Source: Butyrivibrio sp. X503 (lineage in GTDB: Bacteria > Bacillota > Clostridia > Lachnospirales > Lachnospiraceae). From it: a stretch of DNA of 64,000 nucleotides. The stretch is from positions 407,607 through 471,606 of the forward strand of contig NZ_RAIQ01000004.1 in NCBI RefSeq assembly GCF_003625475.1, read 5' to 3'. The notes under the pieces were generated by a model. That model saw nothing but the letters and a program-made list of their open reading frames with translations. It ran no database searches and was not told where the DNA came from. The number at the start of each line of letters is the position of its first letter. The stretch's first letter is position 1. Positions 17,718-26,436 of this stretch are shown piece after piece. Both the position numbers and the translations under genes were made by a program.

Positions 17718-18269
17718 TTATTTCTTTGCTTCTCCCTCTGGGAAGATGATCTTATTAACAAAGAAGAATATTATCATGCTGACGCCGCCGTTGAGGACTG
17801 TGGTTCCTATGTTGTATACGAAGTCGGGAACGAACCGGCCGGCTACTGCCACCCAAGCACAATTTATGGAATTAACTATGCAGGTGATCACGCAGAAAGC
17901 GATGAAATACCACATTGCCTGATACCAGATGTTTCCTTTACTTCTAAACACGAAGCTGCGCTGGATGGGAAAGTTTACGCACTCTCCGATCACCATAGCG
18001 ACCATGTACGCTGCGAAGTAGGCAAGTCCGCCTTGCGCTGTGTCATAGCCGATGATGTTCCATTTAAAATCAACTCCGAAGAGATTGACGGGAATTCCCG
18101 GCCAACCGAATGCCTTGTCTCCGAGTCCCTTAAACGCGTAGGGAAGGAACTGAAGTATCAGATACTTAAAGACTGTGATGACGTTAGAGACAATAACAAA
18201 CAGTCCGCCCTCTCTTATCCACTTCGCTGCTTTTGGGTGCTTGGTAGCATATTCATTCCAAAAGTTCAT
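17718..18269 (-). CDS. GtrA-family membrane protein
   Basis: This 183-residue integral membrane protein has about four hydrophobic helices (near 22-45, 75-100, 115-138, 148-172) and the conserved tail region with VNFPIQRSFVFRSKG, typical of the GtrA family. These proteins move polyprenyl-linked sugars or assist cell-surface glycosylation. GGAGG lies eight bases before the start. It is 36 bases downstream of a GH3 gene and probably the last gene of that operon, which suggests a link between surface sugars and the glycosidases, though GtrA proteins are found in many contexts. Confidence 0.85.
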   Translation of the reverse strand: MNFWNEYATKHPKAAKWIREGGLFVIVSNVITVFKYLILQFLPYAFKGLGDKAFGWPGIPVNLFGVDFKWNIIGYDTAQGGLAYFAAYMVAMVIGECVNFPIQRSFVFRSKGNIWYQAMWYFIAFCVITCIVNSINCAWVAVAGRFVPDFVYNIGTTVLNGGVSMIIFFFVNKIIFPEGEAKK

Positions 18270-18305
18270 AATATTTCCTCCAAATCAATATACTTATGTA
18301 CCAGC

Positions 18306-20732
18306 TTATTCAGCTCTCTTTAGCATGCTCTCATAAGCTCTGTTCTTTCTGCTGTTTCTGAAATATCCGCCGATTATCTTTCCAAGGCCCTTAAAGAAAT
18401 GACCGTTTACAAGCTTAACAATACCGTCTACCATCTCCATGCTGACAGCGCCCTGAGTCATCTTCGCCATTGCCCTAAACGGCATGTTGTAGATGAACAT
18501 GATGTTGAGATCGGGCTTTCCGCTCTCATCGGCTTTTTTCTTCATTGCCGTAAGGCGTCTGTAAGCAAATCTTGCAAGTCCGCTCTTAGCGTAGTACATC
18601 TGGCAAATAGCGTCGTTCTCGCCGAGAAGTCCGCTCCAGTTTCCGTCCGGAATCTTACTTCCGAGAAGCTTCTCATACTCGGAATCTTCAACAAGCTGCA
18701 CGTTTCCGGAGTAATATGATGAAAGTCCGGAAGGCTCGTACGGATAATCCGCTGTCGTTCCGTTTACAAAAAGACCTGTCGAAAGCTTGATATCTGCGCT
18801 GCTTGCGCCGATCATCACGGTATAATTACCTTCTTCGATCTCCCACTTATCAGTTTTTACGTTAAAATAACGGAATGTTTTATCGTCAAAAGAGATCCTG
18901 ACTTCCTTACTTTCTCCCGCCTTTAAAAAGACTTTGGTAAAGCCCTTCAGTTCTTTCTTTGGTCTGAAAACAACAGCACCCTTTAAGGAAACATAGAGCT
19001 GGCAAACCTCCGCACCGTCCCTGCTTCCGACATTTTTAAGGGTAAATGATACTCCTTCTCTGTCTGCTTTCATATTACTGTATTCAAAGCTTGTATATGA
19101 AAGTCCGAAGCCAAACGGATAGAGAACCGGAATATTTGCGGTGTCATAATATCTGTAACCGACATAAAGGCTTTCTCTGTACTCGGAAGTTCTCTCGCGG
19201 CTCGGATAGTAGCGATAGCATGAAGTATCCTCAAGTCTCCTCGGAATAGTCTCGGAAAGCTTACCCGAAGGATTGACGTCACCTGTGAGTATATCGAGCA
19301 CAGCTCCTGCGCCTGCCTGTCCGTTGAGATAGCAGTGAAGAAGCGCTTTGAAATGATGATGCCAAGGCATCTCTATAGCAGAACCTGCGCTTATAATTCC
19401 AACAAGATTTGGATTAACCTGTGCAAGCTCCTGAAGGAGATTGATCTGATTCTGAGGTATTCTCATATGGTTTCTGTCCATTCCCTCGGACTCGCTGTCT
19501 TCATTAAGTCCAAAGAAGAAAAGAACCACATCAGCCTTAGCAGCAAGATCAAGAGCTTCTTTCTTGGTTGCCGCATCCTCTTCGCCGTTTCTGGAATAGC
19601 CTCTACTCTTGCCCACAACCTTAAGATTGTAATTATCTATCATCTCAACCACGGTTTCGATCTTGGTAGGATTAACAAGAGAAGAACCTGCTCCCTGATA
19701 TCTTGGAACAAATGCAAAATCACCTATAACGGCAACACTTACTCCGCTCTTAAGCGGAAGGATCGCGCTTTCGTTTTTAAGAAGGATTGCACTCTCGGCT
19801 GCCGCTTTCCTTGCTATGTTATGATGAGCATTTTTGTCAAATTCATCTCTCTTTCCCTTGGCGTTCTCACTAAGAGCAAGAACAACGTCAAGGAGTTCGT
19901 CTACTCTTTTATCTACATCTTCCTGTCTTATCTTGCCGCATCTTACAGCCTCGATAAGCTCTCTTGCAGAATCAAGTCCGGGGTTGGGCATTTCAAGATT
20001 GGAGCCTGCCGCCACACCAAGCGCGTGATCGTTTGAAGCGCCCCAGTCGGTAATCACGATTCCGTCAAAGCCCCATTCTTTTCTCAATATATCATTCAAA
20101 AGATGCTTATTCTCGTTGGCATAGGTTCCGTTGATCTCATTGTATGCAGACATGATGGTCTTCGCCTTACCCTCTTTTACCGCGATCTCGAAACCTGTAA
20201 GATAAATCTCTCTCAATGTTCTTTCATCGATCACGGAATTCATTGCCATTCGTCTAAGCTCTTGAGAATTGACTGCAAAGTGCTTGGGGCACGCATATAC
20301 GCCTTTTGACTGAATACCCTTTACGTATGAAGCAGCCATTTTACCCGCAAGATAAGGATCTTCGGAAAAATACTCAAAGTTTCTTCCGCAAAGAGGACTT
20401 CTCTTGATGTTAAGTCCGGGGCCAAGAAGAACGTTAACGCCTTCAGCCATAGCCTCTTCACCGAGAGTACTTCCGATCTCTTCGCCAAGCTTCTCATCCC
20501 AGCTTCCTGCAATAGTAGCTGCTGTAGGAAAACATGTGGCGGGAACGGACGCGTTGAGTCCAAGGTGGTCTCCTGCTCCTGCCTGCTTTCTCACACCGTG
20601 AGGGCCGTCTGAGCAAAAGATTGAAGGAATGCCGAGTCTTTCAAAATCTCTTGACTGCCATTCTCCCTTTCCGCTAAGGAACGCTGCCTTTTCTTCTATT
20701 GTCATCTTCTCAATGATATCCTGATGTTTCAT
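18306..20732 (-). CDS. Glycoside hydrolase family 3, beta-glucosidase type
   Basis: This 808-residue enzyme has the classical GH3 order: N-terminal catalytic barrel, C-terminal sandwich domain and a fibronectin-III-like domain, followed by an extra C-terminal tail. Substrate-site motifs are CSDGPHGVRK, GRNFEYFSEDPYLAG, CPKHFAVNSQE and the nucleophile Asp229 in VITDWGAS. The acid/base region is the EDSESEGMDR loop. There is no signal peptide, so it is probably cytoplasmic and acts on imported oligosaccharides. I start at the ATG at 20730-20732 (MKHQDIIEKM), with AGAGGGG seven bases upstream; an upstream in-frame start would overlap the leader. It follows the permuted GH3 gene by 59 bases. Confidence 0.93.
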   Translation of the reverse strand: MKHQDIIEKMTIEEKAAFLSGKGEWQSRDFERLGIPSIFCSDGPHGVRKQAGAGDHLGLNASVPATCFPTAATIAGSWDEKLGEEIGSTLGEEAMAEGVNVLLGPGLNIKRSPLCGRNFEYFSEDPYLAGKMAASYVKGIQSKGVYACPKHFAVNSQELRRMAMNSVIDERTLREIYLTGFEIAVKEGKAKTIMSAYNEINGTYANENKHLLNDILRKEWGFDGIVITDWGASNDHALGVAAGSNLEMPNPGLDSARELIEAVRCGKIRQEDVDKRVDELLDVVLALSENAKGKRDEFDKNAHHNIARKAAAESAILLKNESAILPLKSGVSVAVIGDFAFVPRYQGAGSSLVNPTKIETVVEMIDNYNLKVVGKSRGYSRNGEEDAATKKEALDLAAKADVVLFFFGLNEDSESEGMDRNHMRIPQNQINLLQELAQVNPNLVGIISAGSAIEMPWHHHFKALLHCYLNGQAGAGAVLDILTGDVNPSGKLSETIPRRLEDTSCYRYYPSRERTSEYRESLYVGYRYYDTANIPVLYPFGFGLSYTSFEYSNMKADREGVSFTLKNVGSRDGAEVCQLYVSLKGAVVFRPKKELKGFTKVFLKAGESKEVRISFDDKTFRYFNVKTDKWEIEEGNYTVMIGASSADIKLSTGLFVNGTTADYPYEPSGLSSYYSGNVQLVEDSEYEKLLGSKIPDGNWSGLLGENDAICQMYYAKSGLARFAYRRLTAMKKKADESGKPDLNIMFIYNMPFRAMAKMTQGAVSMEMVDGIVKLVNGHFFKGLGKIIGGYFRNSRKNRAYESMLKRAE

Positions 20733-20791
20733 GGGTTTCCCCTCTCTATATTTAAAGGGTAGGGGGCAAAAGCCCCCCACCGTGAAATTAT

Positions 20792-23728
20792 TTATTCAGC
20801 AGTAACCTGCTCAGTATTTTTTTCCTTAAGATATCTCTTAATGAACTTGAACATAAGGAATGCCATAAGTGCTGCAAGGATCACATCAACAACGATCATG
20901 ATAACCTGCCACTTAGCCATGCCCATCTTAAGGTTCTCGGGAGCATAAGCTCTTGAGTTAACTACAGTGTAGAGAATGTTCTTGGTTGCATCACGCATAG
21001 CTGTCTGCGCACCGGGTGTTTCTCTGAACTGTACGTTGTTTGTTGCAGTAGGATAGTTAACGAGCATGCAGTCTGTACCGTTTCTGATAGCCTGATCTGA
21101 GCTCATGTATCCGTAAACACCGAAGTAATCTGTAAGTGCAAAGCCCTTGAAGCCCCACTCATCTCTGAGTACAGTCTTCATAAGTGTGCTGCTGCCGCCT
21201 GCCCAACGGTTACCGATGTAGTTGAAGGAAGACATTACCGCACAGATATCAACATTCTTTACGCATCTCTCGAAAGGCTTAAGGTAGATCTCACGGATAG
21301 CCTGCTCATTGGACCATGTGCAGAGCATATCAAGTCTGTTCTGCTCCTGATCGTTCATGGCAAAGTGCTTGATGTAAGCATATACACCATTCTCCCATGA
21401 ACCCTTACAAGCTTCAGATGCGATATATCCTGAAAGAACTCCGTCCTCTGAGTAGTACTCAAAGTTACGTCCTGCAAATGCTGTTCTGTGAATGTTCATG
21501 GCAGGTGCATACCAACCTGATACATCCATCTCATTAGCCATCTTTCCGATGTAATCACCAAAGCTGTGAGCAAGGTCTTTGTTAAATGTAGCTGCAATTG
21601 TAACTCCTACAGGGAATCCGAGTGATCCTACCTGTGTGAAGTTGTTGTTGATCGAAGCAGGACCGTCACAGTCATTTGTACGAACCTTGCCGATTGACTC
21701 AACTGAGTTGGTCTGATATCCGCCAAGTGAAATAAGTGCGTTCATATCATCAAGTGACATTGAATCAAGAAGCTCATCCCACTTAGCATCGTTTCTGTCT
21801 GCGCCGCGAAGATCTGCAAGCTTAAGAGTTGTAGTAGCTCCTGTCTTAATTGCCTGTGCAGCGGGATCTTCATCCTGTGCCGTAGCTTCGGGTGTAAGGT
21901 AGTTACTGATATTATAGAAAGTGCTCTTTGCATCGGCGCTCATCTCGTAGCTTGCGGGAGCCTTTGTAGCCTCTTCATAGTTAGCAAATCCATCGGCTCT
22001 TGAAAGGTATGTAAGTCCGCCGTTAGCATAGTCAAAAGTATTTGTTGCCGTAACAAGATCGCTATCTCTCTTGTTATCTCCGTTATATGTAACAGTCTCG
22101 CCGACATTGTATGTCTTTGAATCAATTACATTGTGTGAATCTGAGTTGATTGAGATCACATACTCGCCTGCCTCAAGAACATAGCCCTTAGCATCCTGAT
22201 AATCGTAAGAAGCCATATCTTCTACAGCAAATGTGATGTGAACTGTCTCGGAAGCACCGGGCTCAAGCATTCCTGTCTTTTCAAACTGAACAAGGTTAGC
22301 GCTTGCCTTCTCAATGCCGCCGTTTGTGTAAGGAGGATTGTAATAAACTTCTACTACATCCTTACCTGCTTTGTCGCCTGTATTGGTTACAGTTACGTCA
22401 AAAGAGATATTTCCGTCAGCTTCTGTGATCTCACCCATCTCCTGCTTGAAGCTTGTGTATGAAAGTCCGTAGCCGAAAGGATACTGAACTGTCTGATCAT
22501 AATCGATAAGTCCCTCAAGCGCTGCTGTCTCATAGAACTTATAACCTACATAGATACCCTCTACATAGTTGATAAATGAAACAATAGATGTTGACTCTGT
22601 GCCTGTAAATCCTACAGAAGTATAAGCAAAGTCATCCATATTTGTGTAGTTGAAGTCACCGAAGTTATTCCACCAAGGTGTCTTTTCATAGTCATAAACA
22701 TAAGTGTCAATAGTTTTTCCCGAAGGATTAACCTCACCCGTTACGATCTCGCCAAGAGCTGCCATTCCTACGTGACCCATTCCTGCTGCCCAGAGAGCAC
22801 TCTTGATCTGAGGGTGATCATTTATAAATCCGAGTTCAAAAGAATTTGCTCCGTTGTAAACAAGGATAACCTTATCAAAGTTATCGCATACAAGGTCGAT
22901 CATCTCTTCTTCTCTGTTTGTAAGCTGAAGATAGTGATCACCTGCATCCCAGTCTTTTCCTTCGTTGAGTGTATCGTCATACACACCTGCCGTATAAGTT
23001 GTTCCGTCCTGATATGAACCGTCTACAACTGCAACCATATCAGCGGGAAGATCAGCACCCTCACCACCTGAACGGCTGATAACGATCATTGCCGTATCAG
23101 AGAAATTCTTGGCATTGTCTATAAGCTCCTGAGAATAAAGAGAAACGTTGGGTTCGGGAAGAGTCCAATCCTGTGCCCACATTCCAACCTCAGGTCTTCC
23201 TGTCTTATAATCCGTATAGAACTTAGTAAGTTCTGCGTTAGTCTCAATTCCCGCATCCTTTAAAGAATCAAGAAGTGAGATCTTTGCATAAGCATCGTTA
23301 AGTGATCCCGATCCTGCTCCACCAAGGATCGCATCTGTTGAAGCCCATCCGAATACGTTGAGCTTAGATCCCGATGCTACGGGAAGAGTGTTGTCCTTGT
23401 TCTCCAAAAGAACTATTCCCTCTTCCGCGATCTGCTTAGCGAGAACGGTTGCTTCGTCAGAAGTTTCTTTTGTGATTGTTCCGCTTCCGCTCACAAGATC
23501 AAGCATTGTACGCATAGGTCCTGTGCAGATCATATTTACGCTTACGCAGATACCAACGATCATTGCTACAAGCGCAGTGCCTCTAATGAGCCTTTTAACC
23601 GGCTTTTTCATTTTCATAACCGCAACCATGCATATAACAGCAAGTGCAATTATGATTCCGATAGCTATCAAATAAGGTCTGATAGAAGAAATGACGTTTA
23701 ACACGTCGTCCATATTGATAGATAACAT
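20792..23728 (-). CDS. Membrane-anchored GH3 with permuted domain order
   Basis: This 978-residue protein carries the usual GH3 parts in reversed order. Two membrane helices (about 19-38 and 47-66) are followed by the GH3 C-terminal sandwich domain (LENKDNTLPV onward), a fibronectin-III-like domain (YPFGYGLSYTSF onward) and only then the catalytic barrel (RTNDCDGPASIN, AGRNFEYYSEDGVLSG, IKHFAMNDQEQNR). The nucleophile is Asp867 in ALTDYFG. A last membrane helix lies near 945-965. From memory, a swapped order is known from Butyrivibrio beta-glucosidase; the flanking anchors are what stand out here. The start at 23726-23728 has GGGAGG nine bases upstream. Exposure outside the cell is likely but not proven. 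Confidence 0.92.
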   Translation of the reverse strand: MLSINMDDVLNVISSIRPYLIAIGIIIALAVICMVAVMKMKKPVKRLIRGTALVAMIVGICVSVNMICTGPMRTMLDLVSGSGTITKETSDEATVLAKQIAEEGIVLLENKDNTLPVASGSKLNVFGWASTDAILGGAGSGSLNDAYAKISLLDSLKDAGIETNAELTKFYTDYKTGRPEVGMWAQDWTLPEPNVSLYSQELIDNAKNFSDTAMIVISRSGGEGADLPADMVAVVDGSYQDGTTYTAGVYDDTLNEGKDWDAGDHYLQLTNREEEMIDLVCDNFDKVILVYNGANSFELGFINDHPQIKSALWAAGMGHVGMAALGEIVTGEVNPSGKTIDTYVYDYEKTPWWNNFGDFNYTNMDDFAYTSVGFTGTESTSIVSFINYVEGIYVGYKFYETAALEGLIDYDQTVQYPFGYGLSYTSFKQEMGEITEADGNISFDVTVTNTGDKAGKDVVEVYYNPPYTNGGIEKASANLVQFEKTGMLEPGASETVHITFAVEDMASYDYQDAKGYVLEAGEYVISINSDSHNVIDSKTYNVGETVTYNGDNKRDSDLVTATNTFDYANGGLTYLSRADGFANYEEATKAPASYEMSADAKSTFYNISNYLTPEATAQDEDPAAQAIKTGATTTLKLADLRGADRNDAKWDELLDSMSLDDMNALISLGGYQTNSVESIGKVRTNDCDGPASINNNFTQVGSLGFPVGVTIAATFNKDLAHSFGDYIGKMANEMDVSGWYAPAMNIHRTAFAGRNFEYYSEDGVLSGYIASEACKGSWENGVYAYIKHFAMNDQEQNRLDMLCTWSNEQAIREIYLKPFERCVKNVDICAVMSSFNYIGNRWAGGSSTLMKTVLRDEWGFKGFALTDYFGVYGYMSSDQAIRNGTDCMLVNYPTATNNVQFRETPGAQTAMRDATKNILYTVVNSRAYAPENLKMGMAKWQVIMIVVDVILAALMAFLMFKFIKRYLKEKNTEQVTAE

Positions 23729-23810
23729 GATATAACCTCCCTTTTTATTCGCACTTTTATTAACCGAAAAGTGCAGGATATGTTTACTATAATTCGAGGT
23801 TATCACAATA

Positions 23811-23850
23811 AAAAAATCGTGCCGTTTTTGTCATAAACGGTACGATTTTT
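23811..23850. terminator. Bidirectional intrinsic terminator
   Basis: A long stem (AATCGTGCCGTTT with AAACGGTACGATT, one mismatch pair) has A-rich and T-rich flanks on both sides. It ends the histidine kinase transcript. Confidence 0.82.
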
Positions 23851-23862
23851 GTCGTGAACGGA

Positions 23863-25161
23863 TTATTGCGGTATCAAAATTTTAAGCTCAAACCACTTGT
23901 CATTTACGCCAAAATTCAGCGTTCCGTGGTATTTTTCAACCGTATATCTGATACTCTTAAGTCCGAATCCGTGATTTCCTTTATCGGACTTGGTCGTCAC
24001 GGGATATCCGTTCTTTATTGTCAGCCTGCTCTCGCAATAATTGTTTATTTGGATAAGGATAAAGTTCTTTTTCGGTGATATCGCGATATGGATCAGTCTC
24101 TTTTCCGGATCATCGATCAAAGATACATTCTCGATGGCATTATCCAGAGCATTTCCGAATATCGTACAGATATCCGCGACATGCATAAAATCAAGAATAT
24201 TTCCGTCCGCGACACAGGTTATCTTTATGTTATTGGCGCGGCAGTTAAGCATCTTACCTGCAATAAGCGTATCGAGAACACTGTTACCCGTCTGAAGCTC
24301 CGGACTGTACGCCTCAAGCTCCTGCTCAAGCGTATCTATCCACTCTTTCCTCTCCTCTTCGCTCATCTCTGCACGAAGCCCCGCGATCTGGTGCTTAAGA
24401 TCATGGTATTTCATATTTATCAGGTCAAAAGAGTTCTGATAGTTCCTGTACTTATCGTACTGGGCCTTAAGCATCGCATGAATATTTCTTAGCTCTTTTT
24501 CCGCAAGAAGCTCACAGATCCTGCTCTGATATACATAAAGGATCATGATACCCGCGATATCGACAAGCGTCCTGATGTAAAAGATATCTGCGGCAACCTC
24601 CGACGAAAACGGTGTGTTCTGCAAAATGAAACTTAGATTACTAAACGCAAATATCGCTGCGGCGATGACTATCGCGGCCCACAGTTCATGCGTATTGATC
24701 TCAAGCTGGTTAACGCCCCTTGTGATGCTGACTTCCATGTAATGAGCCCAGACAAAAACAAGCCCGTATACAGCGATAAAAATAATAACCTGTACGATCT
24801 TGGAAGGAGTCTTTGCAAGGAAATAGCATGCGAGCTGCCACTCGAGCGAAGCCGCAAACTCCGCAAGCAAAAACGCCCTCGCGCAGTAATAACCGATAAC
24901 GTTCACCGTGACATCGCAGATAATGTACATATAGGCATACATAAAAACAACCGCGATAAGCATGCACGGGAGCCAGAAAACAACCGGAAGATTCTTGGTG
25001 AGCACAAGAAAAGCGCTCTGAATCACCAGCGCCAATATAGAATACAAAGTAAATCTCTTGTTATTAACTTTTCTTTTCAGAACAAAGCAATAGCTTACGC
25101 ATGCAAGCCATTCCGCTATTGCCGTATATATTCTGGGAATATCCTGATAAATAGCGTCCAC
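23863..25161 (-). CDS. GHKL sensor histidine kinase, AgrC-like
   Basis: The protein (432 residues) has about six N-terminal membrane helices (roughly residues 10-210), a coiled helical dimerisation segment with the phosphoacceptor motif YHDLKHQI near 245, and a GHKL ATPase with IFGNALDNAIEN (N box) and KGNHGFGLKSI (G box). This is the AgrC-type kinase that pairs with LytTR regulators. It starts with GTG at 25159-25161, with GGAGG seven bases upstream. The response regulator gene lies 32 bases upstream in the same operon. No peptide-pheromone gene is visible. It may respond to envelope or nutrient signals relevant to the neighbouring glycosidases; that link is inferred. Confidence 0.92.
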   Translation of the reverse strand: MDAIYQDIPRIYTAIAEWLACVSYCFVLKRKVNNKRFTLYSILALVIQSAFLVLTKNLPVVFWLPCMLIAVVFMYAYMYIICDVTVNVIGYYCARAFLLAEFAASLEWQLACYFLAKTPSKIVQVIIFIAVYGLVFVWAHYMEVSITRGVNQLEINTHELWAAIVIAAAIFAFSNLSFILQNTPFSSEVAADIFYIRTLVDIAGIMILYVYQSRICELLAEKELRNIHAMLKAQYDKYRNYQNSFDLINMKYHDLKHQIAGLRAEMSEEERKEWIDTLEQELEAYSPELQTGNSVLDTLIAGKMLNCRANNIKITCVADGNILDFMHVADICTIFGNALDNAIENVSLIDDPEKRLIHIAISPKKNFILIQINNYCESRLTIKNGYPVTTKSDKGNHGFGLKSIRYTVEKYHGTLNFGVNDKWFELKILIPQ

Positions 25162-25193
25162 TTATGCGCCTCCAAATAATCCGGTATTTATGA

Positions 25194-25901
25194 TCAAGAT
25201 AATGAAGCCATATAATCCGTAAGAGCACTCATGAAATCACTCTTTCTTGCCCTGCTGATAAGGAGCTGCTTTCCTGCTATTATGCAGCTACCGTTCTCAA
25301 CTCCGTCAACATATTTAAGATTAACAAGATAGCCCTTGTTACTCCTAAAGAATCCGTGCTTCGAAAGCTGCTCGTCGAAGTCTTTGAGCTTGGCTCTTAT
25401 AGTGAATTCGCCTCCGCTTGTGTAGAAATTAAGATTGTGCCCCTCACTCTCTATGTAAAAGATATTGTCTATATCGAGCTTTTTTACGCCTGAAGGCATG
25501 TCTATGGAAATAATGTTATTGCTCTTTTTATTGAGTCTTCCTATCGCTCTTCCAAGCTTCTGGGAAAAAGCAAAGTAGCTAACGGGCTTAAGCACATAGT
25601 CGAGCGCATCGACCTGGTATCCCCTGATCGCATAGTTCGTCATATTGGTTATGAACATGATAACAACATCCTGATCGAGCTTACGTATCTCTTCTGCTGC
25701 CGTCATCCCGTCCATAAGCTTCATCTCGATATCCATCAGGATTATGTCAAACTGGCCTCTGTACCCGTTTGTTATCTCGTCTCCGTCGCGGAATCTGGTA
25801 ATCTTGAAATAATGCCCACTCTCGCTCTGATACTTATTAACAAACTCAGTCAGCTGCTGTGCATATGCATCTTCATCTTCAACTATTGCAAGCTGGATCA
25901 T
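25194..25901 (-). CDS. LytTR-family response regulator
   Basis: This 235-residue regulator has a receiver domain with acidic pocket ED (8-9), phosphoacceptor Asp57 in IILMDIEMKLMDG, the late VLKPVSYFAF motif, and a C-terminal LytTR DNA-binding domain (DIDNIFYIESEGHNL, FFRSNKGYLVNLKYV). LytTR proteins bind paired direct repeats near target promoters. It is the first gene of the operon with the GHKL kinase and probably controls nearby or envelope genes. A CGGAG site lies 11 bases before the start. Confidence 0.93.
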   Translation of the reverse strand: MIQLAIVEDEDAYAQQLTEFVNKYQSESGHYFKITRFRDGDEITNGYRGQFDIILMDIEMKLMDGMTAAEEIRKLDQDVVIMFITNMTNYAIRGYQVDALDYVLKPVSYFAFSQKLGRAIGRLNKKSNNIISIDMPSGVKKLDIDNIFYIESEGHNLNFYTSGGEFTIRAKLKDFDEQLSKHGFFRSNKGYLVNLKYVDGVENGSCIIAGKQLLISRARKSDFMSALTDYMASLS

Positions 25902-25934
25902 GAACCCGTACTCCGTTTCTCATTTTAATTGCGC

Positions 25935-25962
25935 GCAATATAATAATACCTCACGCTGTCAA
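25935..25962 (-). promoter_or_regulatory. Candidate promoter of the two-component operon
   Basis: On the minus strand a perfect TTGACA (25957-25962) precedes TATTGC (25935-25940) with a 16-base spacer, about 35 bases before the regulator start. Confidence 0.45.
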
Positions 25963-26256
25963 GTCCCCTTTTGTAGTCTAATGGTATTTTTTGACAAGTC
26001 TCGCGGTTATCAGCTCTCAGCATAATTATAACCTATATAACGTTTGCTTTATTATTAAAAAACAATAAATTGCCTCTAGCAAAATGCTCTTAAATCATGA
26101 TCCGGCATGCATATTTGCTTTCTTCTCCAATATACATGCCTGGTTTTCGCAAAAAGTTGACGTAATATTGATAAACAGCATGTATATAAGCTAATACCCT
26201 TTTTTGGCATGTCGACTTTTCCCGGCGTAATCCTACAAAAGATAAAAATATGCAAA
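25963..26256. other. Intergenic region with no convincing gene
   Basis: About 300 bases separate the regulator promoter from the terminator of the SNF2 unit. The region is AT-rich with scattered GGCATG words. On the minus strand one short frame contains FLRKPGMYIGEESKY (near 26100-26160), which recalls a motif of some Firmicute hypothetical proteins, but it has no ribosome site and looks like debris at best. Confidence 0.5.
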
Positions 26257-26302
26257 AATAAGCATGCCAAATCATCTTTGTTGATGATTTGGCATGCTTA
26301 TT
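26257..26302 (-). terminator. Very strong terminator of the SNF2 unit
   Basis: A perfect 20-base stem (26257-26276 with 26283-26302) surrounds a six-base loop and is followed on the minus strand by a T-rich stretch. The stop codon of the small ORF at 26298-26432 lies inside the stem. Confidence 0.88.
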
Positions 26303-26432
26303 CCCTGTTTTTCATATTCTGTATTCTGATAATCCGGCAACCGGCCCCAATAAATCCGATCCCATGCATTATTACGCCGGCCTCTGTGGCACATCCAGCA
26401 AGCATTAACTCATTTGCCACAACGACACACAT
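26298..26432 (-). CDS. Candidate 44-residue small protein after the SNF2 helicase
   Basis: A 45-codon frame starts with an ATG five bases after the helicase stop and ends in the terminator stem, so it lies wholly inside the helicase transcript. The peptide starts MCVVVANELMLAGCATEAG, contains GIGFIGAGCRIIRIQ, is Gly/Ala/Ile-rich with three cysteines and is fairly hydrophobic. The ribosome site is weak, so it would depend on coupling to the helicase stop. I do not recognise it; it may instead be the tail of a decayed gene. Confidence 0.4.
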   Translation of the reverse strand: MCVVVANELMLAGCATEAGVIMHGIGFIGAGCRIIRIQNMKNRE

Positions 26433-26436
26433 ATCT

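Noticed and set aside
19335..20036. 233-codon plus-strand frame inside the GH3 gene
   Set aside because: Antisense shadow of a well-supported GH3 enzyme.
26076..26275. Two overlapping short minus-strand frames
   Set aside because: No ribosome sites and mutually exclusive frames; only one phrase recalled known proteins, reported as a weak finding.
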